In this document: piece after piece, positions 1-8,216 of the stretch
Layout: each line of letters starts with the position of its first letter
How positions within the stretch are numbered: position 1 is the first letter of the stretch
Assembly (NCBI GenBank): GCA_020849665.1
Contig: JADLFX010000043.1
Location: 1-34,736 of the forward strand
Source of the DNA: Planctomycetota bacterium
GTDB lineage: Bacteria > Planctomycetota > UBA1135 > UBA2386
Direction of reading: 5' to 3'
Length of the DNA: 34,736 nt
Notes under the pieces: model-generated
What the model was told of the DNA's origin: nothing
Seen by the model: the letters and a program-made list of their open reading frames with translations, nothing else
Database searches by the model: none
Translations under genes and position numbers: made by a program

Positions 1-87
1 CACCCGCTCCACCTCCCAGGGGACGGCGGCGCCGATCTCGAAGCGCTGCACTTCGAGTCCATGCGGGTCGTCCTCGGCCAGGCGCAC
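1..87 (-). CDS. Possible 5' end of a minus-strand gene running off the left edge
   Basis: Read on the minus strand, the first ~110 bases give a peptide with a protein-like mix of residues (PEPWVRLAEDDPHG followed by LEVQRFEIGAAVPWEVERV) and no stop as far as the edge. Upstream of this the same frame becomes Arg/Ser/Pro-rich and looks non-coding, so the start is probably close. A GTG at 87-85 preceded by GGAA is one candidate, and another GTG lies at 189. No function can be given from about 30 residues. It would be transcribed divergently from the operon starting at 362. Confidence is low because so little is visible. Confidence 0.3.
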   Translation of the reverse strand, partial: MRLAEDDPHGLEVQRFEIGAAVPWEVERV

Positions 88-350
88 CCACGGTTCCGGT
101 TGGGGTGCACTGCGTGGTCGGCCTGCGGCTGCGTCGTCCCTGCGGGAGGGTCGCTCGAGCCGAGCCCGTTGCTGCCGCCACGACGGCACGTCCCGACGCG
201 CACGGGCCGACCGCCGACCGCCGAGCGCCGACCGGCGCCATGGCCGCGGCGGCAGGGGGAGGTTCTCGCCGGGGTCGGGGTGCGTGCGGGGTTCCGGAGT
301 GTGGATCCTCCGGCTCTGCCGCTGGATTGTCCGTCGACGTAATCCGCCCC
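88..350. other. Leader region with no convincing gene
   Basis: Short open frames occur here on the plus strand, but their translations are Arg/Pro/Ala-rich shadows of GC-rich DNA. I see no RNA gene. If the left-edge minus-strand gene is real, this holds the divergent promoters for it and for the operon beginning at 362, but no convincing -35/-10 pair stands out. Confidence 0.4.
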
Positions 351-355
351 AGGAG
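351..355 (+). promoter_or_regulatory. Ribosome binding site AGGAG that selects a TTG start
   Basis: AGGAG lies 6 bases before the TTG at 362. The TTG immediately precedes a signal peptide, whereas the in-frame ATG at 284 adds 26 residues of Arg-rich sequence ahead of it. This supports TTG as the true start. Confidence 0.6.
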
Positions 356-361
356 TCCAGC

Positions 362-2179
362 TTGCCGCCGATCCGCCGCCATCGCTTCCTCCCGGCCCTG
401 ACCCTCGCCTGGCTCGGCTCCCTGCTCCCAGCGCAGGACCCTCCCGCGGGCGAAGCCACCGGGGCGTGGATCTCGATCCTGCCCGACTCGCCGCTCAAGA
501 CGCGGCTGGCCCAGGTGGTGCGGCGCGCCCCGCCCCCCGACCCCGGGGCGGCGACCGAGCGGGCCGGGAAGGCGGCGCTGCTGCGCAGCGAGCTGCGCTT
601 CAAACCCAGCCGCCGCTGGCTGCTCCTGCCCGAACTGGCCAGGCTCCTGGCCACCGATGACGAGCAGCGCGCCGCGCTGCGCGAGATCCTCGATACGGGC
701 GTGCGCGCGGTGCGCGAGACGCTCGCCGCGGAGGGCGCGGATCGCGACGTCGGTGCCGCAGCCGCGCTCTGCGTGGCGCAGCTGTGGCAGCTGGCGCGCG
801 GCGTGGAGCTGCCGCAGGCGCACACCGACGCGCTGCACGCTCAGGTCGTCGCGGCCCTGGCGGCGCCGGACGTCGCCGCGATGAGCGACGCCGACAAGCA
901 GCGCTTCTGGGAGTTCCACCTCGGCGTGACGGTGTTCGTCGCGAGCATGGCGGAGGCCGTCGAAGGCGACGCGCAGCTCGGCGAGCTGCGCAAGGCAGCG
1001 GACCGGATCCTCGCGGCCCTTCTGGGCGTGGACCCTGCACAGGTCGAGATCGGCGCCAAGGGCCTCGTGGCACGTGCCGCACGCACGCCGGCGTCCCGGC
1101 CCGTGGCGAAGGATACGGTCCCCGTCGCGCCGCCGGTCGCCGCTGGTCCTGCCGCCCTGCCAGCGACCGGGCCCGCGATCTCCGGGGTCACCTACACCGC
1201 GCCGGCCGGCTGGACGCGGGAGACCGCCCACGGCAACGTCCTGTTCCGCGCCACCCTCGGCGACGTCGACCGCCAGGGCCGGCCGGAGGCGAACAACGCC
1301 GGCAGCCATCAGGCGACCATCGGCGTGCTGCCGATCCTCACCGCGTCGCAGGGGCCGACGGCGCTCTTCGATCAGACCTGGCGCGACCAGTTCGGTGCGT
1401 TCGAGCTCGGCGACACCTTCGTGCACTACCGCGCGCGGCTGCCGAGCCAGCTCGTCGTCCTCTACATGGGGCGCTTCTTCACACGGCCCACCACGCCGCA
1501 GGCCGAAGGCAACCCGAAGACCTACGGCGCGCTCTACCTGATCGACCTGGGAGCCAACCGCTTCCAGCCCCTGGTCGCCGTGGTCGAGCCGCGCAGCACC
1601 AGCATCGGGATGAACATGTTCAAGGAGGGCGCGGCCCTGCAGGCGCTCTCGTTCCCGCTCTGGGCCCTGCTCCAGTCGGTGCGGCCCGCGGCGGGAGTGC
1701 CGCCCTATCCGGCCGGCGGCTTCTTCGCCGCGGCGGACCTGCGCGGGCACTGGACCACGACCGGCGGGGCGTTCGGCGGCACGTACTACAACACGGTCAC
1801 CGGTGGCTTCGCCGGCGCCGCGGTGCTGACCTCCGGCGGCCACTTCTTCCTGCGCGACGACGGCAGCTACGAGTACGCATTCATGTACTCATCCAGCCAC
1901 CCCCAGTTCGGCAACTCGGGCGGCGCGACGAAGCACGCCGGCCGGTATCGCCTGGACGGCGACATCGTGCACGTCGCGCCGAGCCAGCCGATCGAGTACG
2001 CGTTCACCTGCTGTGCAGTCGGCATCGGCATGCGCCAGACCGCCGAGGGTCCGCGCCGCGTGCTGGTCACCGTCACCGCGGCCCCGGACGGCGGGTTCCG
2101 TGCCCCGTCGTTGGTCCCCAACTGGGACTCCTACGAGGGCACCATGACCTGGTACACGGAAGACCCGACGCGGAGGTGA
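362..2179 (+). CDS. Secreted DUF6683-like protein with lipocalin-like C-terminal region
   Basis: This is a 605-residue exported protein of unknown function. With the TTG start at 362 (AGGAG 6 bases upstream) it begins with a classic signal peptide: RRHR, then a hydrophobic stretch, then LLPAQ at about residue 25. Residues ~75-236 are helical and resemble the uncharacterised DUF6683 family as I remember it, for example the segments SDADKQRFWEFHLGV and VEIGAKGL. A Pro/Ala-rich linker follows at ~240-272. The C-terminal half is beta-rich and glycine-rich; its end, with SGGHFFLRDDGSYEYAF and HAGRYRLDGDIVHV, reads like the strand pattern of a lipocalin-type or similar small-molecule-binding barrel. 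It is the first gene of a tight operon, with only 4 bases to the next gene. The family call is from memory and the barrel call is inference. Confidence 0.75.
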   Translation: MPPIRRHRFLPALTLAWLGSLLPAQDPPAGEATGAWISILPDSPLKTRLAQVVRRAPPPDPGAATERAGKAALLRSELRFKPSRRWLLLPELARLLATDDEQRAALREILDTGVRAVRETLAAEGADRDVGAAAALCVAQLWQLARGVELPQAHTDALHAQVVAALAAPDVAAMSDADKQRFWEFHLGVTVFVASMAEAVEGDAQLGELRKAADRILAALLGVDPAQVEIGAKGLVARAARTPASRPVAKDTVPVAPPVAAGPAALPATGPAISGVTYTAPAGWTRETAHGNVLFRATLGDVDRQGRPEANNAGSHQATIGVLPILTASQGPTALFDQTWRDQFGAFELGDTFVHYRARLPSQLVVLYMGRFFTRPTTPQAEGNPKTYGALYLIDLGANRFQPLVAVVEPRSTSIGMNMFKEGAALQALSFPLWALLQSVRPAAGVPPYPAGGFFAAADLRGHWTTTGGAFGGTYYNTVTGGFAGAAVLTSGGHFFLRDDGSYEYAFMYSSSHPQFGNSGGATKHAGRYRLDGDIVHVAPSQPIEYAFTCCAVGIGMRQTAEGPRRVLVTVTAAPDGGFRAPSLVPNWDSYEGTMTWYTEDPTRR

Positions 2180-2183
2180 GCCG

Positions 2184-4586
2184 GTGCAGCCACTCGTGCG
2201 CGAGCCCAGCTCGGGGCTCTCGGCCGTGACGCGGACCGCACGCGCCGCCCTCTTCGCCGGCCTCGTGCTCGGCGGAGCCGTCACCGGCAGCGTCGCCCAG
2301 GATCCCGCCCCGGGGCCGCAGCCGCCCAAGTTCAAGCACGGCGGCGACGCCCTGGTGCAGGTGACGTTCCGCAGCGCGTCGCACCACGAGCAGCGGCGCA
2401 CCGACGAGTCAGGCGAGTCGGTCGCCACGGTGCACACCCACGACTGGGAAGTGTCGGGCCTGCTCGAGGTGAAGACCCACGCCCTCGGCGCCGGGCTCCT
2501 GGTGTTCACCGTCGTTGGTGTGTACGGCGAGCTGGAGGGCCATGCGAGCGAGACGCGGGCGTGGGTCCGCAAGGGCCTGGCCGGCGAAGGCGGTCTGTCG
2601 AGGTGGGAGGAACGGGCGCAGGAAAGCTGGTCGGCGCAGAAGGTGCGCAAGGACCGGTTCCCCGGCGCCGGCACGATCGAGATCGATCTGGACCGCCGCA
2701 CGTGGACCGCGCCGGAGCTCGGCGACGTGTTCGATGCCTGGCCGAGCCAGCTGCACGAGCGGGAGCGGTACTCCGCAGAGTGGCACCCGGACCCCAGCGA
2801 CGAAACCGCCCAACCGCGCTTCTCCTTCGACAAGCAGATCCGGATGACCGGGCTGCTCGGCGACGGCCCGGACCGGCCTTCGAAGCGCTCGGCCACCGAA
2901 CTCGGCCTGCAGCAGAAGCTGTCCCGCGCCAACCCGCTGACGGCGATGGTGAAGCCCAAGGGCGGCGCGGACCCGCTCCTGGGCACGGCCGCGATCGAGA
3001 TCGGGCAGGGCAAGAACCGGATCAGCGCCTCGGTGTCGTGGGCCTTGCGCCGCGAGCTGCCGGAGCTCGAGCTGCGCGTCTCCTCGCCGGACTTCGAGAG
3101 GTGGCGGCCGACCGGCGACCGGCTGCCGTTGGTCGAAGGCCGCCTGCCAGGAAACGCGCTGCAGCTCACTGCCGAGCTGGTCGATCCGAGCGGGGCACCC
3201 ATCACAGGCGTGCGCATCCGCCGCATGCGCTGGTGGCTGGAGGACACCTCGCGCCTGCCCGGCGTGTGCCTGAACTGGCCGTACGGCAGCACCGACACCT
3301 CGCCGGACCTGGAGTTCGACTCCAGCCGGGCGACCGACGAGGGCCAGCGCCTGGAGTTCACCGACCTCACCACGCTGCGCAAGACGGTGCGCGTGGTGCC
3401 ATACGACTTCGGCGGGTGGAGCACGCTGCGGGTCGAAGCCGACCTCGACGACGGAAGGACGATTCGCGGCAGGCGCAAGGGGCAGAGCGGCGACGAGACT
3501 GCGATCCGCCTCCCGGACCGCGAGCCCGACTCCAGGGTCGCGACCTCGTGGAAGCTCCTCCTTCACGGCACCGGCAAGGCCGACGACGCGGACGACGAGA
3601 CCGAGCCCGAGGGGGCAGGTGCCGGAGACGGGCTCACCCTCTTCGAGGAGTACCGGGGCTTCTACGTGAACGGCGAGTTCGACTACGGCGACGCTGAGCG
3701 CAAGGACGTCATCGTCTACGACCAGATCGGCAGCAGAAGCACGCGGGAGGCCAGCCAGCTCTTCGCGAGTGCTTCCGGAGTCACCTGGTCGCTGCATGTC
3801 CTCCGCCCCGGCCAGGGCGAGATGAACGACTCGCGGGTGATCAACCGCAACCGCGGCAATGGGCCGACGCGCGGCCCGCAGCACGTCGTGAGCCTGAAGT
3901 CGGATGCCAGGGGCGGGATGCCCTGCGCGACTGGCAACCGGCCGGGGCGCGGCGAGGTCCTCGTGCCGGCGCCGGAACTCGTGTACCGGATCGCCCCTCG
4001 CCTGCGCGGGCGCCGCGATCTCTACGCGCGCTCGATCGCCCAGGCGATGCTCGCCCTCTGCGGCGTGCGGCGGCCAGGGGTCAGCGACTGGGGCATGGTG
4101 TCGTTCCAGGCGGCGCGTGCCGAGGACGGTGCTGTGATCGTGACCGGTGGGGACGGGACTCGCGTCCAGGTGCGCGACGAGAGCGGCAAGCGCGACCTGG
4201 GCGCGGAGTGGTTGCGGGCTGCGGAACGAGACGCCGATGTGCTGCGCAGGCATCTGCGCAGCGTGCAAGGAGGCGAGCGTGCGATCGAGGCGGCGACCAA
4301 GGCCCTGGCCACGCGCTCGTTCTACGTCGCGCTCCGCGGCGGTATCCACTCCGGCCCGCTCGCCAACATCATGCGTCAGACGTTCGCCGACGCCTACTAT
4401 GTGCCCGAGGCGCGAACTCTCTACGTGCTGCCGCCCGGAGGCGACGACAGGGTCGGCTACAGCCTGCCGTCGACTTCGGAGGGTGACGGGTTCAACGCGA
4501 AGGACCACACGCCGCGGCCGCGCTTCGGCGACAGTTCCAATCCGGCGCCGCGCGGCACATTCGTGGTCAACGATCACGCGCAATGA
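2184..4586 (+). CDS. Secreted metalloprotease-like protein with degenerate zinc site
   Basis: This 800-residue protein starts at GTG 2184, 7 bases after GGAGG. The signal peptide (RTARAALFAGLVLGG to SVAQ) begins about 15 residues in, so GTG 2226 is an alternative start. The N-terminal ~450 residues are beta-rich and unassigned. An acidic stretch (residues ~473-487) leads into GDGLTLFEEYRGFYVNG. That motif, the later RVINRNRGNG and QHVVSL segments, and the end (GGIHSG, GDGFNAKDHTPRPRFGD, FVVNDHA) match a bacterial secreted metalloprotease-like family I recall. Where those proteins carry HExxH, this one reads A619-Q620-A621-M622-L623, within RSIAQAMLALCGV. Zinc ligands and catalytic Glu therefore appear to be lost, which suggests a non-catalytic binding role. 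The gene lies mid-operon; its stop overlaps the upstream ATG of the next gene. The family assignment is from memory. Confidence 0.7.
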   Translation: MQPLVREPSSGLSAVTRTARAALFAGLVLGGAVTGSVAQDPAPGPQPPKFKHGGDALVQVTFRSASHHEQRRTDESGESVATVHTHDWEVSGLLEVKTHALGAGLLVFTVVGVYGELEGHASETRAWVRKGLAGEGGLSRWEERAQESWSAQKVRKDRFPGAGTIEIDLDRRTWTAPELGDVFDAWPSQLHERERYSAEWHPDPSDETAQPRFSFDKQIRMTGLLGDGPDRPSKRSATELGLQQKLSRANPLTAMVKPKGGADPLLGTAAIEIGQGKNRISASVSWALRRELPELELRVSSPDFERWRPTGDRLPLVEGRLPGNALQLTAELVDPSGAPITGVRIRRMRWWLEDTSRLPGVCLNWPYGSTDTSPDLEFDSSRATDEGQRLEFTDLTTLRKTVRVVPYDFGGWSTLRVEADLDDGRTIRGRRKGQSGDETAIRLPDREPDSRVATSWKLLLHGTGKADDADDETEPEGAGAGDGLTLFEEYRGFYVNGEFDYGDAERKDVIVYDQIGSRSTREASQLFASASGVTWSLHVLRPGQGEMNDSRVINRNRGNGPTRGPQHVVSLKSDARGGMPCATGNRPGRGEVLVPAPELVYRIAPRLRGRRDLYARSIAQAMLALCGVRRPGVSDWGMVSFQAARAEDGAVIVTGGDGTRVQVRDESGKRDLGAEWLRAAERDADVLRRHLRSVQGGERAIEAATKALATRSFYVALRGGIHSGPLANIMRQTFADAYYVPEARTLYVLPPGGDDRVGYSLPSTSEGDGFNAKDHTPRPRFGDSSNPAPRGTFVVNDHAQ

Positions 4587-4594
4587 GGATCGCC

Positions 4595-6418
4595 ATGGAC
4601 CACTCCGTGCGTGTCGGGCTGGGCTTGGTCTGCCTTCTGGCCGTGTCGGTGCCGCCGTGCCCTGCCCAGGGGCCGGTGCTGGGGCTCACGGTGTTGGCTC
4701 CGAAGAACGCGCGTGCCTGGATCCCGACCACCCAGCTCGTCCTGCGGGTGGAGCTGCTGCACCCCGGCGACGTCGACGACGCCGCTTCGACCCGGTCCCT
4801 TCACCTGGCCCCGGCCGGCAAGGCCTGGCCCGAAGCCATCACGCTCTCGGTGACCGGGCCGGACGGGAAGCCCGTCCTGTGGACCTTCGAGCGGTCTGCC
4901 CCCCGGGGGAAGCAGCCGCTCGTGCTCGACCACGGTTCGTCCGCGGCGATGGGCTTCCTTCTGGCCGCCGACCCGGCGCGCAAGGTCGTCCCCGGGCGCC
5001 ACACGCTGCGCGCGGTGCTGGAGATCAAGGACGGCGAGGGCTGGCGCGGCCGCAGCGAGTCGGCGCCGTTGGAGATCGAGGCGGCGCTGCCGGAGGAGAG
5101 CCCGCGCGCGCTCGGCATCTCCCTTGCCGGTGGCGAGGCCCTGGCGCCGGCGGATCCGTGGGTGTTCGCGATCGACGTGCCGCCGCCGCCGCCGGGAACG
5201 CGCGACGATGACCTGCGCAGCGGCTACACGCTGAAGCTGCACGACGCTGCCGGCCGTGAGGTCCCGGTCACGCCGGCGCCGCTGGCGTGTCCCCCCGTCC
5301 TGCCGGCGGCCCGCGACCTCGCCGAGTCGGGCTTCGGACCCGTGCTGGCGGTGCTCGATCCGCGGGCCACCGCGGACCTGGCTCCAGGCAGGTACCGGCT
5401 GGGAGTCGAGTGGCGCGGCACCATCGCTGCGGCTCCCGTGGCCGGCACTCTTTCGTTCACGATCCTGTCCGCCTCCGAGGCGGTCGGACGCGCGGAGCGC
5501 GGCACCGCGCTGCAGCACGCGCGCCTCGCCCAGGCCACGGCGCTGCTCTGGCACGCCGAGTTCGGCAACGCCGCCCACGTGGAGCGCTACACCACGCTTG
5601 CCGCCACGGTGCTGCTCGCCGCGGAACGTGCGGCGCTGGACGAGTACGCCAAGAACCCGCGCGACGTGCGCGCGGTGGCCACGCTGGCGGAGATCTTCGC
5701 GCTGCAGGGCGACTTCGCCGCGGCGCTGGCGTTCGCCCGGGTCGCCCTCGGCCTCTGGACGCCGCCGCCGCGCGCCGCGGACGAGCTCCCGGCGCCTCCG
5801 CCCGAGGACCTGCGGCGCATGGCTGCCGAGCTCGAGCTCCGCGCCGAGCAGAGCCCAGGCCGGGTGCTGCCCTACCTGCGCACCGCAGTGGCCGCGGCGC
5901 GCGGGATGGCAGAGGCGAACTCGCCGGCCCCCGGCGCCGCGACCCGGCCATCGGCGCCGGGCCCGGAAACCGCCCTGCACCAGTGGGCAAGCACGGCCCG
6001 CGCCAGCTCCGAGTACCGCGGCACCGACTACGGCGCCGCGCAGGCCACCGGCGCTCCCGACGTGCCGCGTGCGGGCGACAGCCCGCGTGCCTGGGCCGCC
6101 AGGCTGCCCGACGGCGGCGAGGAGTGGCTGGAACTCACCTACGCACAGGCGGTGCACGCCACCGAGGTCCGGGTGATCCAGAGCTTCCAGCCGGGCGCGA
6201 TCGTCCGCATCGACCTGATCGACGCGTCGGGTGCGGCCACGACGGTGTGGACCGGTCCGGACCGGACGGCCTACGCGGCGGGCACCATCGGCGTGCTCGC
6301 CGCGACGTTCCCGGCCAGCACCCGGGCGGTGGCGCGCGTGCGCGTCGTGCTCGACACGAAGCGGGTCGCGAACTGGAACGAGATCGACGCCGTGGAGCTC
6401 GTGGGAGACCGGCGCTGA
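4595..6418 (+). CDS. Secreted protein with C-terminal discoidin-like module
   Basis: This exported protein of about 607 residues is the third gene of the operon. The ATG at 4595 has GAGGA 5 bases upstream and leads straight into a signal peptide (VGLGLVCLLAVSVPPCPAQ). An ATG at 4583 overlaps the preceding stop as ATGA and would add four residues. Residues ~20-300 form beta-rich repeats of Ig-like or CARDB-like character. A helical stretch (~300-440, including EYAKNPRDVRAVATLAEIF) looks like a short TPR region. The last ~140 residues, from WASTARASSEYRG through ATGAPDVP, EWLELTY, GAIVRIDLIDASG and NWNEIDAVEL, match a discoidin/F5-8-type galactose-binding-like module often found at the end of secreted bacterial proteins. 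Binding to carbohydrate or surface polymer is inferred. No enzyme motif is seen. Confidence 0.75.
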   Translation: MDHSVRVGLGLVCLLAVSVPPCPAQGPVLGLTVLAPKNARAWIPTTQLVLRVELLHPGDVDDAASTRSLHLAPAGKAWPEAITLSVTGPDGKPVLWTFERSAPRGKQPLVLDHGSSAAMGFLLAADPARKVVPGRHTLRAVLEIKDGEGWRGRSESAPLEIEAALPEESPRALGISLAGGEALAPADPWVFAIDVPPPPPGTRDDDLRSGYTLKLHDAAGREVPVTPAPLACPPVLPAARDLAESGFGPVLAVLDPRATADLAPGRYRLGVEWRGTIAAAPVAGTLSFTILSASEAVGRAERGTALQHARLAQATALLWHAEFGNAAHVERYTTLAATVLLAAERAALDEYAKNPRDVRAVATLAEIFALQGDFAAALAFARVALGLWTPPPRAADELPAPPPEDLRRMAAELELRAEQSPGRVLPYLRTAVAAARGMAEANSPAPGAATRPSAPGPETALHQWASTARASSEYRGTDYGAAQATGAPDVPRAGDSPRAWAARLPDGGEEWLELTYAQAVHATEVRVIQSFQPGAIVRIDLIDASGAATTVWTGPDRTAYAAGTIGVLAATFPASTRAVARVRVVLDTKRVANWNEIDAVELVGDRR

Positions 6419-6427
6419 GGCGCTGGC

Positions 6428-6467
6428 CGCGCCGCGTCGCCCGTGCTTCGGCCAGCACGGCGGCGCG
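6428..6467. terminator. Two-tier hairpin between convergent genes
   Basis: Inner stem 6441-6447 (CCGTGCT) pairs perfectly with 6454-6460 across a 6-base loop. Outer stem 6428-6434 (CGCGCCG) pairs perfectly with 6461-6467. There is no T-tract. It lies in the 66-bp gap between the convergent ends at 6418 and 6485, so it probably acts as a bidirectional terminator. Confidence 0.55.
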
Positions 6468-6484
6468 TCACGCTGGTTCAAGGA

Positions 6485-7411
6485 CTAGCCGCCCTGACGT
6501 TTCCACTCGAAACGCTGGGGGCGGCCGCCCTTGGCGTAGCCGATCGAGGCGGTGAGGCCGCCCTCGCCGGAGAGCTCGTACACGATGCGTTGCGGGAAGT
6601 CGTGGCGCGGGTTCTCGAACACGGCGCGCGTCTTGCCCAGCTCGGTGAGCACGAATTCGGTCGGCGCGGCGCCGCCGGGCTGCGCGATGTAGACCAGCCC
6701 GCCATCGCGCTCGACGATGCGCAGGAATTCGAACGCGGTCATCCTGCCGCGCGCAACGGTGCGCGACACGCCGAGCATGGCGCCGCCGAGCGGCGGGCTC
6801 CAGCGCTCCTCGATCGACGTGGTCCCGGCCGCGCCTCTCGTTCCGACCCACGCGCCGGCCAGCCACTCCAGGTCGCCCATCACGGCCTTGGCCGGCGTGG
6901 GCTTCGCGATGTCCTGCGGATGGCGGTAGAGCGCCACCGAGTTCATCCCCGTGGGCGGATCGACCGCGACGCGCGCGAGCAGTCCGTCGGGCGTGATGCG
7001 CAGCTCCGTCCGGATCAGCCCGGTGCGCGAGTTGTCCGACGCGCGCAGGAGCTCGATCTCGTACGCGAACGCGCCGTCCTGCCACGCGCCGCGATAGCGG
7101 GAGACCGAGCCCGCACCCTTCCGGGCGACTTCGGTGGGCGAACCGTCGAGCGCCATGCGCACCTCCTCCTCGCGACGCACCAGGACGAACGCATCCGCCT
7201 CGATGCGCAGCCTGATCCTCGCGCTCATGCTGGGCTGTTGCTGCTCGGGGGCCCGGCCCTCGGTGCGGTCTTCGACGTAGATCCACTCGCCGTCCAGCGC
7301 GCGCAACCCGTCGTTCTGCGGGGAGCGCGCGCTGGCGGCCAACGCCGTCGAGAGCGCGCCGAGGGTTGCGAGAAGGGCGAGTGCATGCATCAGCCGAGTG
7401 CGAACCTGCAT
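6485..7411 (-). CDS. Secreted DUF6265-like protein
   Basis: This 308-residue exported protein starts at ATG 7411 with GGAG 8 bases upstream. Residues 1-25 form a signal peptide (LMHALALLATLGALSTALAAS). The N-terminal half (~36-165), starting at LRALDGEWIYVED, is a beta-rich lipocalin-like domain. The C-terminal half, from ~178, carries the pattern I associate with DUF6265: LEWLAGAWVG, EERWSPPLGGAMLGVSRTV, FEFLRI, YIAQPGG and ENPRHDFPQRIVYEL. The function of that family is unknown; the fold suggests ligand binding. The gene is transcribed alone, convergent with the operon ending at 6418 and divergent from the DUF4920 gene across about 800 bp. A much longer open frame runs upstream of 7411, but it is Pro/Arg-rich and lies outside the signal peptide, so it was not used. 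Confidence 0.8.
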   Translation of the reverse strand: MQVRTRLMHALALLATLGALSTALAASARSPQNDGLRALDGEWIYVEDRTEGRAPEQQQPSMSARIRLRIEADAFVLVRREEEVRMALDGSPTEVARKGAGSVSRYRGAWQDGAFAYEIELLRASDNSRTGLIRTELRITPDGLLARVAVDPPTGMNSVALYRHPQDIAKPTPAKAVMGDLEWLAGAWVGTRGAAGTTSIEERWSPPLGGAMLGVSRTVARGRMTAFEFLRIVERDGGLVYIAQPGGAAPTEFVLTELGKTRAVFENPRHDFPQRIVYELSGEGGLTASIGYAKGGRPQRFEWKRQGG

Positions 7412-7857
7412 CGAGGAGTCTCCGGTGACGTCGTGAGGCGCGCGGACGGCGCCAATGTCGCGGCGAACCCGGGACGCGCCCGCGCGTGAAGCGCGGCGCA
7501 GGATAGCGGGCTGCGTCGTGCGCGCTCGAAGTGCGGCCGGGGAAGACAGCCCAGGCATCGTGATCGCGCCGGGGACTGACGGCACGGGACCGTCGCCGGA
7601 CCGGTCCCAGCACGCTCCGATGCCGCCTGGTCCGTTGGCCGCGGAGATCCGGAGGCAGGCGGGTTGCCGGGCGCCGCCCGCGGGTGAGGGGGCTGGCGCG
7701 TGCGGCGCGGAGGCCGCTCCGGGGTGCTGGTGCGGCCGGTGCCGTGACCCGGAATGGTCAGGGCTAGGGCGCGCACGCGCCGCCAGAGGAGTGGGTGGAT
7801 CTCCCCTGTGCGAGGGCAGTGCACCTCCCTGGGGGTCGTGGGGATCCAGGGCTTCCA

Positions 7858-7935
7858 GCCGGGCGCCGGTCCTGGTTCCCCTCGCCACCGCCCGGTGCCG
7901 CATGCCGGGGATGGGCACCCGGTACGGCGCCCGGC
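7858..7935. repeat. 11-bp perfect inverted repeat, 56-base spacer
   Basis: GCCGGGCGCCG at 7858-7868 is the exact reverse complement of 7925-7935. Inside it, 7894-7899 (GGTGCC) can pair with 7914-7919. Just upstream, CCCTGG at 7827-7832 can pair with 7846-7851. It may be part of a structured transcript or operator, although GC-rich DNA gives such pairings by chance. Confidence 0.35.
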
Positions 7936-8009
7936 AACGGCGGCTCGCCCGCTCCGGGGGGACCCGGTGCGGGAGCGGGTCCAGGCCGCTCTCCCAGGGA
8001 GGCCGGTGG

Positions 8010-8073
8010 CAGGGGTCCGCGCTCGGTGCGGCCTTGCCGCGGGCCGTTCCTGCGAGCCGCCATGCGGACCCTG
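8010..8073. other. Nested stem-loop, candidate structured RNA element
   Basis: The outer stem 8013-8020 (GGGTCCGC) pairs with 8064-8071. Directly inside, 8021-8025 (GCTCG) pairs with 8053-8057, and a small hairpin sits at 8028-8031/8037-8040. The outer stem extends by CAG/CTG if one G is bulged. It lies about 145 bp before the DUF4920 start, in otherwise empty sequence. The strand is undetermined. It could be a leader element, a small RNA or chance. Confidence 0.3.
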
Positions 8074-8216
8074 TCGCGACCCGGAGCATGGCGCCCGCCC
8101 CGGCTCGCATGTGTCCAGCGAAAGTCGCCCGGCCGTCCGCCGTTCGTGGTCCGGTGGGGGCCAGGCCACCGTCTGGCCACCGCGTGCCCCAACCCCAACC
8201 CCAGCCCCGATCCGCC

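Larger units (their letters stand above)
7412..8216. other. Long intergenic region without a convincing gene
   Basis: About 805 bp separate two divergently transcribed genes. All six frames give Pro/Arg/Gly-rich translations lacking signal peptides, motifs or hydrophobic cores. The in-frame extension of the DUF4920 gene back to 7455 is of the same low quality. The region should hold the promoters of both neighbours, and it contains the inverted repeats listed separately. I could not match it to a known RNA class. Confidence 0.5.

Noticed and set aside
61..401. Two overlapping short plus-strand open frames near the left edge
   Set aside because: Their translations are Pro/Arg-rich with no signal peptide or ribosome binding site, and they overlap each other.
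7990..8085. Resemblance of the minus-strand stem-loop region to a cobalamin riboswitch core
   Set aside because: Only short GC-rich fragments resemble the consensus. The conserved B12-box is not present, and neither neighbour is a B12-related gene.
7455..8216. In-frame extension of the DUF4920 gene to an ATG at 7455
   Set aside because: It would bury the signal peptide behind ~250 residues of low-quality sequence. The ATG at 8217 gives a normal exported protein.
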